Shown: piece after piece, positions 46,682 through 55,621 of the stretch | Numbering within the stretch: position 1 is the first letter of the stretch | How the letters are laid out: every line of letters begins with the position of its first letter | Assembly: GCA_002389665.1 (NCBI GenBank) | Contig: DGNO01000002.1 | Span: forward strand, 443,624 to 507,623 | Direction: 5' to 3' | DNA length: 64,000 nucleotides | Source: Rhodobiaceae bacterium UBA4490 | GTDB lineage: Bacteria > Pseudomonadota > Alphaproteobacteria > Parvibaculales > Parvibaculaceae | The notes under the pieces: generated by a model | The model's input: only the letters and a program-made list of their open reading frames with translations | Told to the model about the DNA's origin: nothing | Databases searched by the model: none | Made by a program: the position numbers and the translations under genes

Positions 46682-47391
46682 TGAGTGCGGTGATGCAGGA
46701 AAACAAAGAGAAAGTGAAGTTCATGTTCGACAACGTCTTCCGCGCGGAAGACGCACCCGTCGTCGTGAACGCACCGCGAAAGAAGCACGAGCTGACGGAC
46801 GAGGAACTCGACGCCATCCGCGCAGAGGCGCGCGCCGAAGGTGAAGCGGCAGGCCATCAACGCGGGCTTGCAGAAGCCCAGGCCGGGATCGAGCAGCAGA
46901 CCGCACAAACCTTTGCCGCGATCGGCGAAGCGCTGAGCGCCAGCTTTGTCCAACTCGAGCAGGAAAATCGCGAAATCCGCGAATTCGCCGCCCGCCTCTC
47001 CCTTCTTGCCGCCCGCAAGCTCGCCGCCCGGCTTATCGCCGAGCGCCCGCAGGCTGAAATCGAAGCGGTGATCGAGGAATGCGTTACCCACCTCAACCGC
47101 GAGCCGCATCTGGTGCTGCGTGTTGCCGACGGCCTTTCCGGCCTGCTCAAAGAATATGTCGACCGCCTCTGTCATGAGCGCGGTATGAGCGAGCAGGTGC
47201 TTTTGATCGGCGATCCAGAAGTCCCCTTCGGCGACTGCCATGTCGAATGGGCCGATGGCGGCATCACCCGCTCGCTTTCGGCCATCGACGGGGAATTGAC
47301 CCAGATCGTCGACCGTTACGCCCAAAGTCTGAAAGGCGAAGGTGAAGCTGCCTCCGCCGACGCTGCCCAAAAGGAGCCGCAACATGTCTGA
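46681..47391 (+). CDS. fliH: Flagellar assembly protein FliH-like (FlbE type)
   Basis: A 236-residue protein: a disordered N-terminus, a helix with RAEARAEGEAAGHQRG, then the C-terminal domain that binds FliI (about 110-215). It takes the position of flbE/fliH in alphaproteobacterial clusters and regulates the export ATPase. It overlaps fliG by one base and fliN by eight. Confidence 0.85.
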   Translation: MSAVMQENKEKVKFMFDNVFRAEDAPVVVNAPRKKHELTDEELDAIRAEARAEGEAAGHQRGLAEAQAGIEQQTAQTFAAIGEALSASFVQLEQENREIREFAARLSLLAARKLAARLIAERPQAEIEAVIEECVTHLNREPHLVLRVADGLSGLLKEYVDRLCHERGMSEQVLLIGDPEVPFGDCHVEWADGGITRSLSAIDGELTQIVDRYAQSLKGEGEAASADAAQKEPQHV

Positions 47392-47743
47392 GAATGATAC
47401 CGGCATGGATCTTCCCGACCTTTCCACGAGTGACACGCCGCAAGATGCCGGGGCGGACACCAGCACGCAGGACGCTGCCGACATTCAGCGCTCGGCTGCG
47501 GATCTGGAAGCCGTTTTCGATGTCCCGGTCAACGTTTCTGCCGTTCTCGGCAAGGCGCATATCGAAGTGTCCGATCTCTTGAAGCTCGGCCGCGGCGCCG
47601 TCGTCGAGCTTGACCGCAAGGTCGGCGAGGCCATCGACATCTACGTCAATGACCGCCTCGTTGCGCGCGGCGAAGTGGTGATCGTGGAAGACCGTCTCGG
47701 CGTGACGATGACGGAAATCATCAAGACGGGCATCAGCGGATGA
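47384..47743 (+). CDS. fliN: Flagellar motor switch protein FliN
   Basis: A 119-residue protein with an acidic N-terminus and a C-terminal SpoA domain (VNVSAVLGKAHIEVSDLL, LGRGAVVELD). It forms the lower C-ring with FliM. AAGGAG before 47384 decides the start. The stop overlaps the next start by four bases. Confidence 0.93.
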   Translation: MSENDTGMDLPDLSTSDTPQDAGADTSTQDAADIQRSAADLEAVFDVPVNVSAVLGKAHIEVSDLLKLGRGAVVELDRKVGEAIDIYVNDRLVARGEVVIVEDRLGVTMTEIIKTGISG

Positions 47744-48531
47744 GCGGACAGCGGACATCGGCAACGGATCTGGCAACGCCGCTCGGCCTCATCGCCGGTT
47801 TCGGCTTTGTCGGCACGGCCGTGTTCCTGGGCGGGGATTGGGAAGCCTTTCTCAATCTGCGCGCCTTCCTGATTGTGATCGGCGGCACCATCGCCATGAC
47901 GCTCGTTTCCTACCGGTTCGATGAAGTGGTCGAAGCAGCGCGCGCCGTGGGCCGCGCCCTCGCCTCCCGCGCCACGAACCTCTCCGAGGCAGCCCGCCGC
48001 CTGATCGTTCTGTCCGAAGCCGCCCGCAAGGAAGGTGTGCGCGGCATCGAAAAGCGCTTGCCGCAGCTAAAGCGCGATGCGGCTCTCTCCCGCGCGCTGA
48101 CCTTGGTGGTTGAAGGCGTGCCGGCAGAGGAAGTCGAACGCCTGCTCGGCGCCGAGCTCGACATGGCCAAAGGCCGCTGGGTGAAATCCGCCGCGATCCT
48201 GCGCCGCGCCGCTGAAGTTGCGCCCGCCATGGGCCTGATCGGTACGCTGGTCGGCCTCGTGCAGATGCTCACCCATCTTTCCGACCCCTCCAGCATCGGC
48301 CCGGCCATGGCGGTTGCGCTGATCACGACATTCTACGGCGCCATTCTCGGCAACATGGTCTTTGCCCCGCTCGCCGCCAAAATCGAACGCAATTCCCAGG
48401 AAGACGGGCTGCGCCTGGCCATCTACGCGGCAAGCGCCGCCGCGATGACCCGTCAGGAAAGCCCGCGGCGCCTGCAAATGGCCATCAACGCCATGCTGCC
48501 CCCCGCCGACCAGATTCAGATCTATACGTGA
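47740..48531 (+). CDS. MotA/PomA-like stator protein
   Basis: A 263-residue membrane protein of the MotA/TolQ/ExbB family. Two TM segments lie at the N-terminus (about 12-30 and 37-55), then a cytoplasmic loop, then two C-terminal segments with APAMGLIGTLVGLVQML and ITTFYGAILGNMVFAPLA. This pattern fits a PomA/MotA stator subunit. No motB follows, so the partner is elsewhere. It sits coupled between fliN and flbD. Confidence 0.82.
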   Translation: MSGQRTSATDLATPLGLIAGFGFVGTAVFLGGDWEAFLNLRAFLIVIGGTIAMTLVSYRFDEVVEAARAVGRALASRATNLSEAARRLIVLSEAARKEGVRGIEKRLPQLKRDAALSRALTLVVEGVPAEEVERLLGAELDMAKGRWVKSAAILRRAAEVAPAMGLIGTLVGLVQMLTHLSDPSSIGPAMAVALITTFYGAILGNMVFAPLAAKIERNSQEDGLRLAIYAASAAAMTRQESPRRLQMAINAMLPPADQIQIYT

Positions 48532-48549
48532 GTAGAAGGAAAAAGCGAC

Positions 48550-49908
48550 ATGCGACTTCTTATTGTAGGAACGTTGAACGGCCAGCTCTCCACCGCCACG
48601 AAAATGGCGATGGAAAAAGGCGCCAAGGTTACCCATGCCGCCAATATCGATCAGGCGATGGATATCCTGCGTTCCGGGCGCGGCGCCGATCTGCTCATGG
48701 TGGAAGTTTCGATCGACATTAACCGCCTGATCGCCAACCTGCAGGCCGAGCGCGTGCATGTGCCGGTCGTCGCTTGCGGCGTGGGCACCGATGCGCAGGC
48801 CGCCGTCAAGGCGATCCGCGCGGGCGCTAAAGAATATATCCCCCTGCCCCCGGATGCCGAGCTCATCGCCGCGGTTCTGGAAGCGGTTGCCGATGAAAGC
48901 CATCAGCTCGTCTTCAAAGACCCGAAAATGGGCGGCGTACTGGAGCTTGCCAAACAAATCGCAGCCTCCGAAGCCAGCATCATGATCACCGGCGAGTCCG
49001 GTTCGGGTAAAGAAGTCATGGCGCGCTATGTCCACCGCAAGTCGAAGCGGGCCGACAAGCCGTTCATCTCCGTGAACTGTGCCGCCATTCCTGAGAACCT
49101 CATCGAATCCGAACTTTTCGGCCACGAGAAAGGCGCCTTCACCGGCGCCATTGCCCGGCGCGTCGGCAAGTTCGAGGAAGCCGATGGCGGCACGCTGCTG
49201 CTCGATGAAATCAGCGAGATCGACGTGCATCTGCAGGCCAAACTGCTGCGCGCCATTCAGGAAAAAGAGATCGACCGGGTCGGCGGCAAACAGCCGGTGA
49301 AAGTCGATATCCGCATCATCGCGACCTCCAACCGGGACCTGGCGGATGAAGTGCGCGCCGGCCGCTTCCGCGAAGACCTGTTCTACCGCCTCAATGTCGT
49401 CAATCTGGCGCTGCCGCCCCTGCGCGAGCGCCCGGCTGACATTACGGCGCTCGCCGATCACTTCGTCAATAAATACGCCAATGTGAACGGCCTCACCGCC
49501 AAGCCGCTCTCGGTGGAAGCGCGCCGCCATCTGGCCAAGCATTCCTGGCCGGGCAACGTGCGCGAGCTGGAAAACACCATGCACCGCGCCGTACTTCTGG
49601 CAACGGGTGACGAGATCGGACTTGAAGCCATTCGCCTGCCGGACGGCACGCGCCTGGAAGAGGCCGCCGCGCCTTCCGTTGCGACCCAGGCTGCCGTCAC
49701 CGCCGATGCCGTCTCCCGCTCTTTTGTCGGACGCACGGTCGCGGAAGTGGAAAAAGACCTGATCATCGGCACGCTGGAACATTGCCTCGGCAACCGCACT
49801 CATGCCGCCAACATTCTGGGTATCTCGATCCGCACGCTGCGCAACAAGCTCAAGCAGTATAACGACGAGGGAATCGCCGTTCCCGCCCCGGCCAACGCCG
49901 CCTTCTGA
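48550..49908 (+). CDS. flbD: FlbD-type sigma-54 activator of flagellar genes
   Basis: A 452-residue regulator. The N-terminal receiver-like domain (LLIVGTLNGQLSTA) lacks the usual acidic pair, and the phospho-acceptor position appears to be Glu (LLMVEVSID). The AAA domain has Walker A GESGSGKE and the sigma-54 contact GAFTGA. The C-terminal Fis-type helix-turn-helix (THAANILGISIRTLRNKL) binds DNA. It activates late flagellar genes with sigma-54 in Caulobacter. Confidence 0.93.
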   Translation: MRLLIVGTLNGQLSTATKMAMEKGAKVTHAANIDQAMDILRSGRGADLLMVEVSIDINRLIANLQAERVHVPVVACGVGTDAQAAVKAIRAGAKEYIPLPPDAELIAAVLEAVADESHQLVFKDPKMGGVLELAKQIAASEASIMITGESGSGKEVMARYVHRKSKRADKPFISVNCAAIPENLIESELFGHEKGAFTGAIARRVGKFEEADGGTLLLDEISEIDVHLQAKLLRAIQEKEIDRVGGKQPVKVDIRIIATSNRDLADEVRAGRFREDLFYRLNVVNLALPPLRERPADITALADHFVNKYANVNGLTAKPLSVEARRHLAKHSWPGNVRELENTMHRAVLLATGDEIGLEAIRLPDGTRLEEAAAPSVATQAAVTADAVSRSFVGRTVAEVEKDLIIGTLEHCLGNRTHAANILGISIRTLRNKLKQYNDEGIAVPAPANAAF

Positions 49909-49948
49909 GTAACCAGGGAAGCTGCGCTTCCATAAGGACGAGACGAGC

Positions 49949-52060
49949 ATGAGCGACATCAGCGTCAATCAAGGCAAACTGACCGGCTTCGGCCCTGCGC
50001 GCATTCTGGGCGAGATCACCAAGCGCGGCGATCTGGCCCTTGCCCTCGGCATTATCACCATTCTCGTGGTGCTGATCCTGCCGATGCCCGCTTTCCTGCT
50101 CGACCTGTCGCTCGCCATCTCCATCACCTTCTCGGTGCTGGTGCTGATGACCGCGCTCTTTATCCGCACGCCGCTCGAGTTCAGCGCTTTTCCGACGGTG
50201 CTGCTCATCGCCACGATGATCCGGCTCGCGCTCAATCTCGCCTCCACCCGTCTCATCCTTTCGCAGGGCCATGAAGGCACGAACGCCGCGGGTAAAGTGA
50301 TCGAGGCTTTCGGCAACTTCGTGATGCAGGGCAATTTCGTCATCGGCATCATCGTCTTTGCCATTCTGGTCATCGTGAACTTCGTCGTCATCACCAAGGG
50401 TTCGGGCCGTATCGCGGAAGTCGCCGCCCGCTTCACCTTGGACGCCATGCCCGGCAAGCAGATGGCGATCGACGCGGATCTTTCCGCCGGTCTGATCGAC
50501 GAGGAAACGGCCCGCACCCGCCGCAAGCGGCTGGAAGACGAGTCCGCCTTCTTCGGCTCCATGGACGGTGCCTCGAAATTCGTGCGCGGCGATGCCGTAG
50601 CCGGCCTTCTGATCACCTTCATCAACATTATCGGCGGCATCATTGTCGGCGTCGGCCAGCAGGACATGCCTTTCGGCGAAGCCGGGGCAACTTACTCGCT
50701 GCTCACCATCGGTGACGGCCTTGTCAGCCAGATCCCGGCACTCATCGTGTCGACCGCCGCAGGTCTCCTCGTTTCCAAGGCAGGTGTGGAAGGCGCAGCC
50801 GACCGCGCGCTGTTCGACCAGCTTTCCGGCTACCCGCAGGCGCTCGGCATGTCTTCTTTCGTCATGGGCGTTATGGCCGTGCTGCCGGGCATTCCTGCTG
50901 TGCCGTTTCTTTTCCTGGCGAGCTGCACCGGCGGCCTTGCCTATTATCTGAAGACCGCGCGCCAGCAGAAAGAGCAGGCTGAAGAGGATGCGGCGCAGGC
51001 CGAGGTGGAAGCCACACCGCCCGCCGAAGAGCCGATTTCCACCGCGCTCAAGATCGACGAGCTGCGCCTAGAAATCGGCTATGGCCTCCTGCCGCTCATC
51101 AATGACAGCGAAGGTCAGAAACTGACCGACCAGATCAAGGCGCTGCGCCGTCAGTTCGCCACCGATATGGGCTTCGTCATGCCGCCCGTGCGCATCCTCG
51201 ACAATATGCAGCTCGAGGCCAATGCCTATGTCATGCGCATCAAGGAACTGGATGCCGGCCGGGGCGACGTCTACATCAACCAGCTTCTCGTCATGGACCC
51301 CCATGGCACGAAGATCGAGTTGCCGGGCCTACACACGACCGAACCCGCGTTCGGCCTGCCGGCGACCTGGATCGACGAGAACCTGCGCGAGGAAGCTGCC
51401 TTCCGCGGCTACACGGTGGTAGACCCGGCAACGGTCATCACCACGCATCTGACCGAGATCATCAAGGACAACATGTCCGAGCTGCTTTCCTATGCCGAAA
51501 CGCAAAAGCTGCTCGACGAGCTCAGCACGGAACACAAGCGCCTGGCGGACGACATTATCCCCGGCCAGATCACCGTCACCGGCATGCAGCGCGTTCTTCA
51601 GACGCTGCTGTCCGAGCGGGTCTCCATCCGCGACCTGCCCTCCATCCTGGAAGGGGTGGCAGAGGCCGTCGGCCATACGCAGAACACGACACAGATCACC
51701 GAACATGTGCGCATGCGCCTTGCCCGCCAACTCGGCGCGGCCTATGCGGACGGCGAAGGCGTGCTGCAGCTCGTCACGCTTTCCCCACAATGGGAAGAAG
51801 CCTTTGCCGAAGCACTGATCGGCCAGGGCGACGAGCGCCAGCTTGCCATGGCTCCGAGCCAGCTGCAGGACTTCATCATGACCGTCCGCGACACGTTCGA
51901 GGAAGCGGCGGGCCTCGGCATCGTGCCGGTGCTGCTCACGAGCCCCGGCATCCGTCCTTATGTGCGCTCGGTGATCGAGCGGTTCCGCCCGCAAACCATC
52001 GTCATGTCGCAGAATGAGATTCATCCGAAAGCGAAGCTGAAAACCGTCGGAACGATTTAA
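49949..52060 (+). CDS. flhA: Flagellar export gate protein FlhA
   Basis: A 703-residue FHIPEP protein: eight TM segments in the first 340 residues, the conserved loop AARFTLDAMPGKQMAIDADL, then the cytoplasmic ring domain that docks export chaperones. It is part of the type III flagellar export gate. Confidence 0.96.
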   Translation: MSDISVNQGKLTGFGPARILGEITKRGDLALALGIITILVVLILPMPAFLLDLSLAISITFSVLVLMTALFIRTPLEFSAFPTVLLIATMIRLALNLASTRLILSQGHEGTNAAGKVIEAFGNFVMQGNFVIGIIVFAILVIVNFVVITKGSGRIAEVAARFTLDAMPGKQMAIDADLSAGLIDEETARTRRKRLEDESAFFGSMDGASKFVRGDAVAGLLITFINIIGGIIVGVGQQDMPFGEAGATYSLLTIGDGLVSQIPALIVSTAAGLLVSKAGVEGAADRALFDQLSGYPQALGMSSFVMGVMAVLPGIPAVPFLFLASCTGGLAYYLKTARQQKEQAEEDAAQAEVEATPPAEEPISTALKIDELRLEIGYGLLPLINDSEGQKLTDQIKALRRQFATDMGFVMPPVRILDNMQLEANAYVMRIKELDAGRGDVYINQLLVMDPHGTKIELPGLHTTEPAFGLPATWIDENLREEAAFRGYTVVDPATVITTHLTEIIKDNMSELLSYAETQKLLDELSTEHKRLADDIIPGQITVTGMQRVLQTLLSERVSIRDLPSILEGVAEAVGHTQNTTQITEHVRMRLARQLGAAYADGEGVLQLVTLSPQWEEAFAEALIGQGDERQLAMAPSQLQDFIMTVRDTFEEAAGLGIVPVLLTSPGIRPYVRSVIERFRPQTIVMSQNEIHPKAKLKTVGTI

Positions 52061-52123
52061 CCGGCAAGGGCGTTGCGTTAGACTGCTCTCTTGCTTTGAA
52101 TTTTCAAATTTGAAGAGTGTGCT

Positions 52124-53239
52124 TTGCGTCTTAGAACTTTCACCGCGCCCAGCCTGGCCGAGGCTATGAACGAGGTTCGCCGCAGCCTGGGCGAAGACGC
52201 GATCATTGTGTCGACCCATGAAGCGGCAGGCCGGGTGGAAGTAACCGCTGCCGTAGAAGGCCGCCGCCGGGAACCTGCCTCCTTGCTCGCACCGGAAACC
52301 GGCCGCTCGCTCGACGATATTCTTCTGGAACGGCTGCAAACCTCTTTGCGCGAGCCTGAGCCGCAAGCCGAGCGTCCCCGCCCGAAGAAACCCGCTCCCG
52401 TAAAAGAAACGCCGCGCCGTTCTGCACCCGCAGACCTGAGCGCGCTGGAGCAGGCCCTTGCGGATCATGGTACACCGCCGGCCCTCACCGCCTCGCTGGT
52501 GCGCACGGCAAGCGCGATGGAGATGGACGACCCCTTGAGCGCCCTCGCCTATGCGCTCGAAACCCGTTTCAATTTCGAGCCGCTTCCGCCCCTGCCCCAG
52601 CGCCCGCTGCTTCTGATCGGCATGCCGGGGGCGGGTAAAACCGTCACGCAGATCAAACTTGCCGCACGGGCCATGGGCGAAGGCGCCCAGATTACCCTGA
52701 TCACTGCCGATGCGGTGCGTACGGGGGCTGCACTTCAGAGCGAGGCTTATGGCGCGCTTCTCGACGCGCCGGTTCTTAAAGCCGAAACCGCCGACGAGCT
52801 GAGCCAGCATCTTGCCGGCTACCGCGAGGTCGCTTCCATGCATGGCGCGCGCGCCTGCCTCATCGACACGGCAAGCTTCAACCCTTTCAACGCCCAGGAA
52901 AGCGCTGAGGCAGCAGAGATGATCGCGGCGGCCCGGCGCGGCGGCAAAGCCGAACCCGTGGCCATACTCTCCGCCGCTATGGACCCGCTGCTAACCGCGG
53001 AAGTTGCCGAAGAAATGGCGCAGCTCGGCGCAAGACGCGTGATCTTCACACAGCTCGACCTTGCCCGGCGCATGGGCGGGCTGCTTGCCGCCGCCGACAG
53101 CTCCGGCCTGTCGCTTTCGCAAATCAGCATCAGCCCCTATCTCGGCCAGGGCCTCGCCCGGCTCGACCCGGTGCGCCTTGCCCAGCTTGTGCTGGGGGAG
53201 ACCGGCACCGGCGGCAACCGCAAGGCGCAATCCGCATGA
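52124..53239 (+). CDS. flhF: Flagellar biosynthesis GTPase FlhF
   Basis: A 371-residue SRP-type GTPase that places the polar flagellum. It starts with TTG, and the following residues RLRTFTAPSLAEAMNEV are the standard FlhF N-terminus. G1 is GMPGAGKT (about residue 168); the usual TKLD guanine motif reads TQLD, so nucleotide use may differ. A TTCAAATTTGAA palindrome lies just upstream (52103-52114). Confidence 0.88.
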   Translation: MRLRTFTAPSLAEAMNEVRRSLGEDAIIVSTHEAAGRVEVTAAVEGRRREPASLLAPETGRSLDDILLERLQTSLREPEPQAERPRPKKPAPVKETPRRSAPADLSALEQALADHGTPPALTASLVRTASAMEMDDPLSALAYALETRFNFEPLPPLPQRPLLLIGMPGAGKTVTQIKLAARAMGEGAQITLITADAVRTGAALQSEAYGALLDAPVLKAETADELSQHLAGYREVASMHGARACLIDTASFNPFNAQESAEAAEMIAAARRGGKAEPVAILSAAMDPLLTAEVAEEMAQLGARRVIFTQLDLARRMGGLLAAADSSGLSLSQISISPYLGQGLARLDPVRLAQLVLGETGTGGNRKAQSA

Positions 53240-53267
53240 CCCATTCAGCATGTCCGAGGACAAAAGC

Positions 53268-54095
53268 ATGACCCGCGCAAACATCATTTCCGTTGCCTCA
53301 GGCAAAGGCGGTGTCGGCAAGACGTGGTTTTCCGTGACGCTCGCCCAGGCGCTTGCCTTGCGCAACGTCAAGACGCTGCTCATCGACGGCGATCTCGGTC
53401 TTGCAAACGTGGACGTGCAGCTCGGCCTCAGCCCGCGCCACGATCTAGGCAGCGTGATTGCCGGGCGCGTCTCGCTGAAAGAAGCGCTTTTCACCTTCCG
53501 CCCCTTCGGCGAAGAAGAAGGCGGCGCGAGCTTCGACATCATGACCGGCCAGTCGGGCAGCGGCACGCTCAGCGCCTTGTCGATCGAAGAAGTCGCGCGC
53601 CTTAAGCGCGGCATCGAAAAGCTCGCCGGTCATTACGGCGCGGTCATTCTCGACCTTGCCGCCGGGCTTGACGGCGCCGTGCGTAAATTATGCGAACATG
53701 ATGGCCGCCATGTCGTGGTCGTCACGCCCGATCCGACTTCGATCACGGACGCCTATGCTTTCATCAAGCTGCTCCTGCGGCAAAACCCGCGCGCCGATAT
53801 CCGCCTCGTCATCAATCAGGCAGCGGACAAAACCGAAGGTCAGCGCACCTATGCAACGCTTGCCAATGCCTGCCGCAATTTCCTCGGCACCGAGCCCGTG
53901 CTTGCCGGGATCGTCCCCGCCGACACGCAGGTGCGCGATGCGATCCGCCGCCAGGCACCGCTTTTCTTCCGTCACCCGCAAAGCACAGCGGGGGACGCGG
54001 TGAAAAAAATTTCGGCGCTGCTTCTGGAAGACCCGCCCGTTATCACCAGCCAATCCGGCGGCAACCCGCCGCTTACCGGCTCTTCGGCGCGTTAA
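53268..54095 (+). CDS. flhG: MinD-like ATPase FlhG/FleN
   Basis: A 275-residue ParA/MinD ATPase with deviant Walker A SGKGGVGKTWFSV and LLIDGDLGLANVDVQLGL. It controls flagellar number by acting on FlhF. GAGGA 7 bases before 53268 selects that start over an ATG at 53250. It ends the flagellar operon. Confidence 0.92.
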   Translation: MTRANIISVASGKGGVGKTWFSVTLAQALALRNVKTLLIDGDLGLANVDVQLGLSPRHDLGSVIAGRVSLKEALFTFRPFGEEEGGASFDIMTGQSGSGTLSALSIEEVARLKRGIEKLAGHYGAVILDLAAGLDGAVRKLCEHDGRHVVVVTPDPTSITDAYAFIKLLLRQNPRADIRLVINQAADKTEGQRTYATLANACRNFLGTEPVLAGIVPADTQVRDAIRRQAPLFFRHPQSTAGDAVKKISALLLEDPPVITSQSGGNPPLTGSSAR

Positions 54096-54214
54096 CCGAG
54101 GCATCAATCTCCACTGACACTCTGTCATAAATCCGTAGAACCTGTGATGCATTTTGCAAGCTGATCGGGTAAGCTGCGCCGATAACGTGGTGGATCGGAT
54201 AGGGGGGATTTCCG

Positions 54215-54538
54215 ATGAACAATGAATATGTCGCCCAAGCTCTGTCGCTGTTTCAGCAAGGGTTCGACACCGTCAATTCCATTCAAGGGCTCATCATCGC
54301 CGCCCTCGCGGCCTATCTGATGAAGCGCTACAACCAGATCCTGGTCTGGACGCTGGTTGCGACCATTGCCCATGAAGCCGTCAATGTCGGCCGGCGCATC
54401 ATGGCCGATGCGCCCAACCCGCTGCCCAATCTTGCCGATGTGGACGGCGATCTGAAACTGATCGGCATCCGGTTTCTAGGCTATCTCATCGCCATTACGA
54501 TCCTTTACATCGTCAAGCGGATCGTCCTGCGCGGGTAA
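54215..54538 (+). CDS. Small membrane protein of unknown function
   Basis: A 107-residue protein with two hydrophobic segments (about residues 23-50 and 82-104) joined by a short loop. GGGGG stands before the ATG. It follows flhG and has its own terminator. No family recognised. Confidence 0.65.
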   Translation: MNNEYVAQALSLFQQGFDTVNSIQGLIIAALAAYLMKRYNQILVWTLVATIAHEAVNVGRRIMADAPNPLPNLADVDGDLKLIGIRFLGYLIAITILYIVKRIVLRG

Positions 54539-54562
54539 TCGCCCTGCCATAAAAACAACGAA

Positions 54563-54594
54563 GCCCGGCCAATGAGCCGGGCTTTTTGTTTTAC
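54563..54594 (+). terminator. Rho-independent terminator
   Basis: AGCCCGGC and GCCGGGCT pair around a six-base loop, followed by TTTTTGTTTT. It ends the small membrane protein transcript and separates it from convergent yajQ. Confidence 0.9.
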
Positions 54595-54618
54595 TGAACA
54601 GCAGTGCGAAACCGCACC

Positions 54619-55104
54619 TCAGTCCCTGAAATTCACATATTGCAGCGGCTGTTCGTCGGGCCGGGTTTTCAGGTGCTGGATCACGTCCTGCAAATCGTCG
54701 CGCTTCTTGCCGGTGACGCGCAGCTCGTCGCCCTGAATGGCAACCTGCACTTTCAGCTTCTTGTCCTTGATTTCCTTTACCAGCTTTTTGGCAAGTTCCT
54801 TAGAGAGGCCCTGCTTGATGCCGACCTTCTGGCGCTGGGACTGGCCGGCGGCATTTTCCGCCGTCTTATAATCGAGCACGGAGGGCTCTATGCCGCGTTT
54901 GGCCAGATGCCCCTGCAGGACTTCATGCATCTGTTTCAGCTTCAGCTCGTCATCGGCGAGAATGACCATCTCGTCGTCATTGCGCTCGATGGAGCATTTC
55001 GACCCTTTGAAGTCGTAGCGCTGCTCGATTTCCCGGCGCACGTTTTGGATGGCGTTATCGACCTCGGAAAGATCGACTTTGGAGACAACGTCGAAAGAAG
55101 GCAT
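54619..55104 (-). CDS. yajQ: YajQ-family nucleotide-binding protein
   Basis: A 161-residue protein with the family start MPSFDVVSKVDLSEV and the later KKLVKEIKDKKLKVQ. YajQ proteins of some pathogens bind cyclic di-GMP; the role in general is not settled. Convergent with the membrane gene. Confidence 0.92.
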   Translation of the reverse strand: MPSFDVVSKVDLSEVDNAIQNVRREIEQRYDFKGSKCSIERNDDEMVILADDELKLKQMHEVLQGHLAKRGIEPSVLDYKTAENAAGQSQRQKVGIKQGLSKELAKKLVKEIKDKKLKVQVAIQGDELRVTGKKRDDLQDVIQHLKTRPDEQPLQYVNFRD

Positions 55105-55201
55105 GAAAAATTATTCTCACGAATAGGGGTGAACTGGCCCGCATTATGCCGTGCCGGTTTCCATTCGTGAAGGCCTGAGCTTTAAGGGAGATTTCCCCCC
55201 T

Positions 55202-55621
55202 TTAGCCGCCCATATTCTGTCGATGCATGTTCAGCGAGACTTCGTCGAGCACGTTTTGCTCGATCCGCGCAGCCTCACGTTTGGCCCGGCGCTGGCGGCT
55301 CTGCTCCACAAGCTCGTATTTTTTGAGCTCGCGGTAGGCATCGGCCAGTTCCTCGCGGGCCTGGTCCAATTGCCGGCTCAGCTCGCTCATGGACTCGATC
55401 ATATTGTCCCGGCGCGCGCGCATGGATTTGGCGAACATCGGATAGGCATAATGGGCGACATCGGAAATGCCGGCCTTTTCCTGTTCCCGTTCCACCTGGG
55501 CTTCCAGATCGCGTTCCTTGCGCTGGAAGTCTTCGAGCATGCTCTCGATATCGGCCACTTGCCGCCGCTTTTCATCAACCTGAAAGCGGTGCAGCCGGAT
55601 CAGCGATTCACGGCTTTTCAT
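55202..55621 (-). CDS. fliJ: Flagellar export chaperone FliJ-like
   Basis: A 139-residue, almost wholly helical, charged coiled-coil protein directly behind fliI, whose last base it shares. This is the usual place and shape of FliJ, the stalk of the export ATPase. Sequence similarity alone is weak. Confidence 0.8.
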   Translation of the reverse strand: MKSRESLIRLHRFQVDEKRRQVADIESMLEDFQRKERDLEAQVEREQEKAGISDVAHYAYPMFAKSMRARRDNMIESMSELSRQLDQAREELADAYRELKKYELVEQSRQRRAKREAARIEQNVLDEVSLNMHRQNMGG

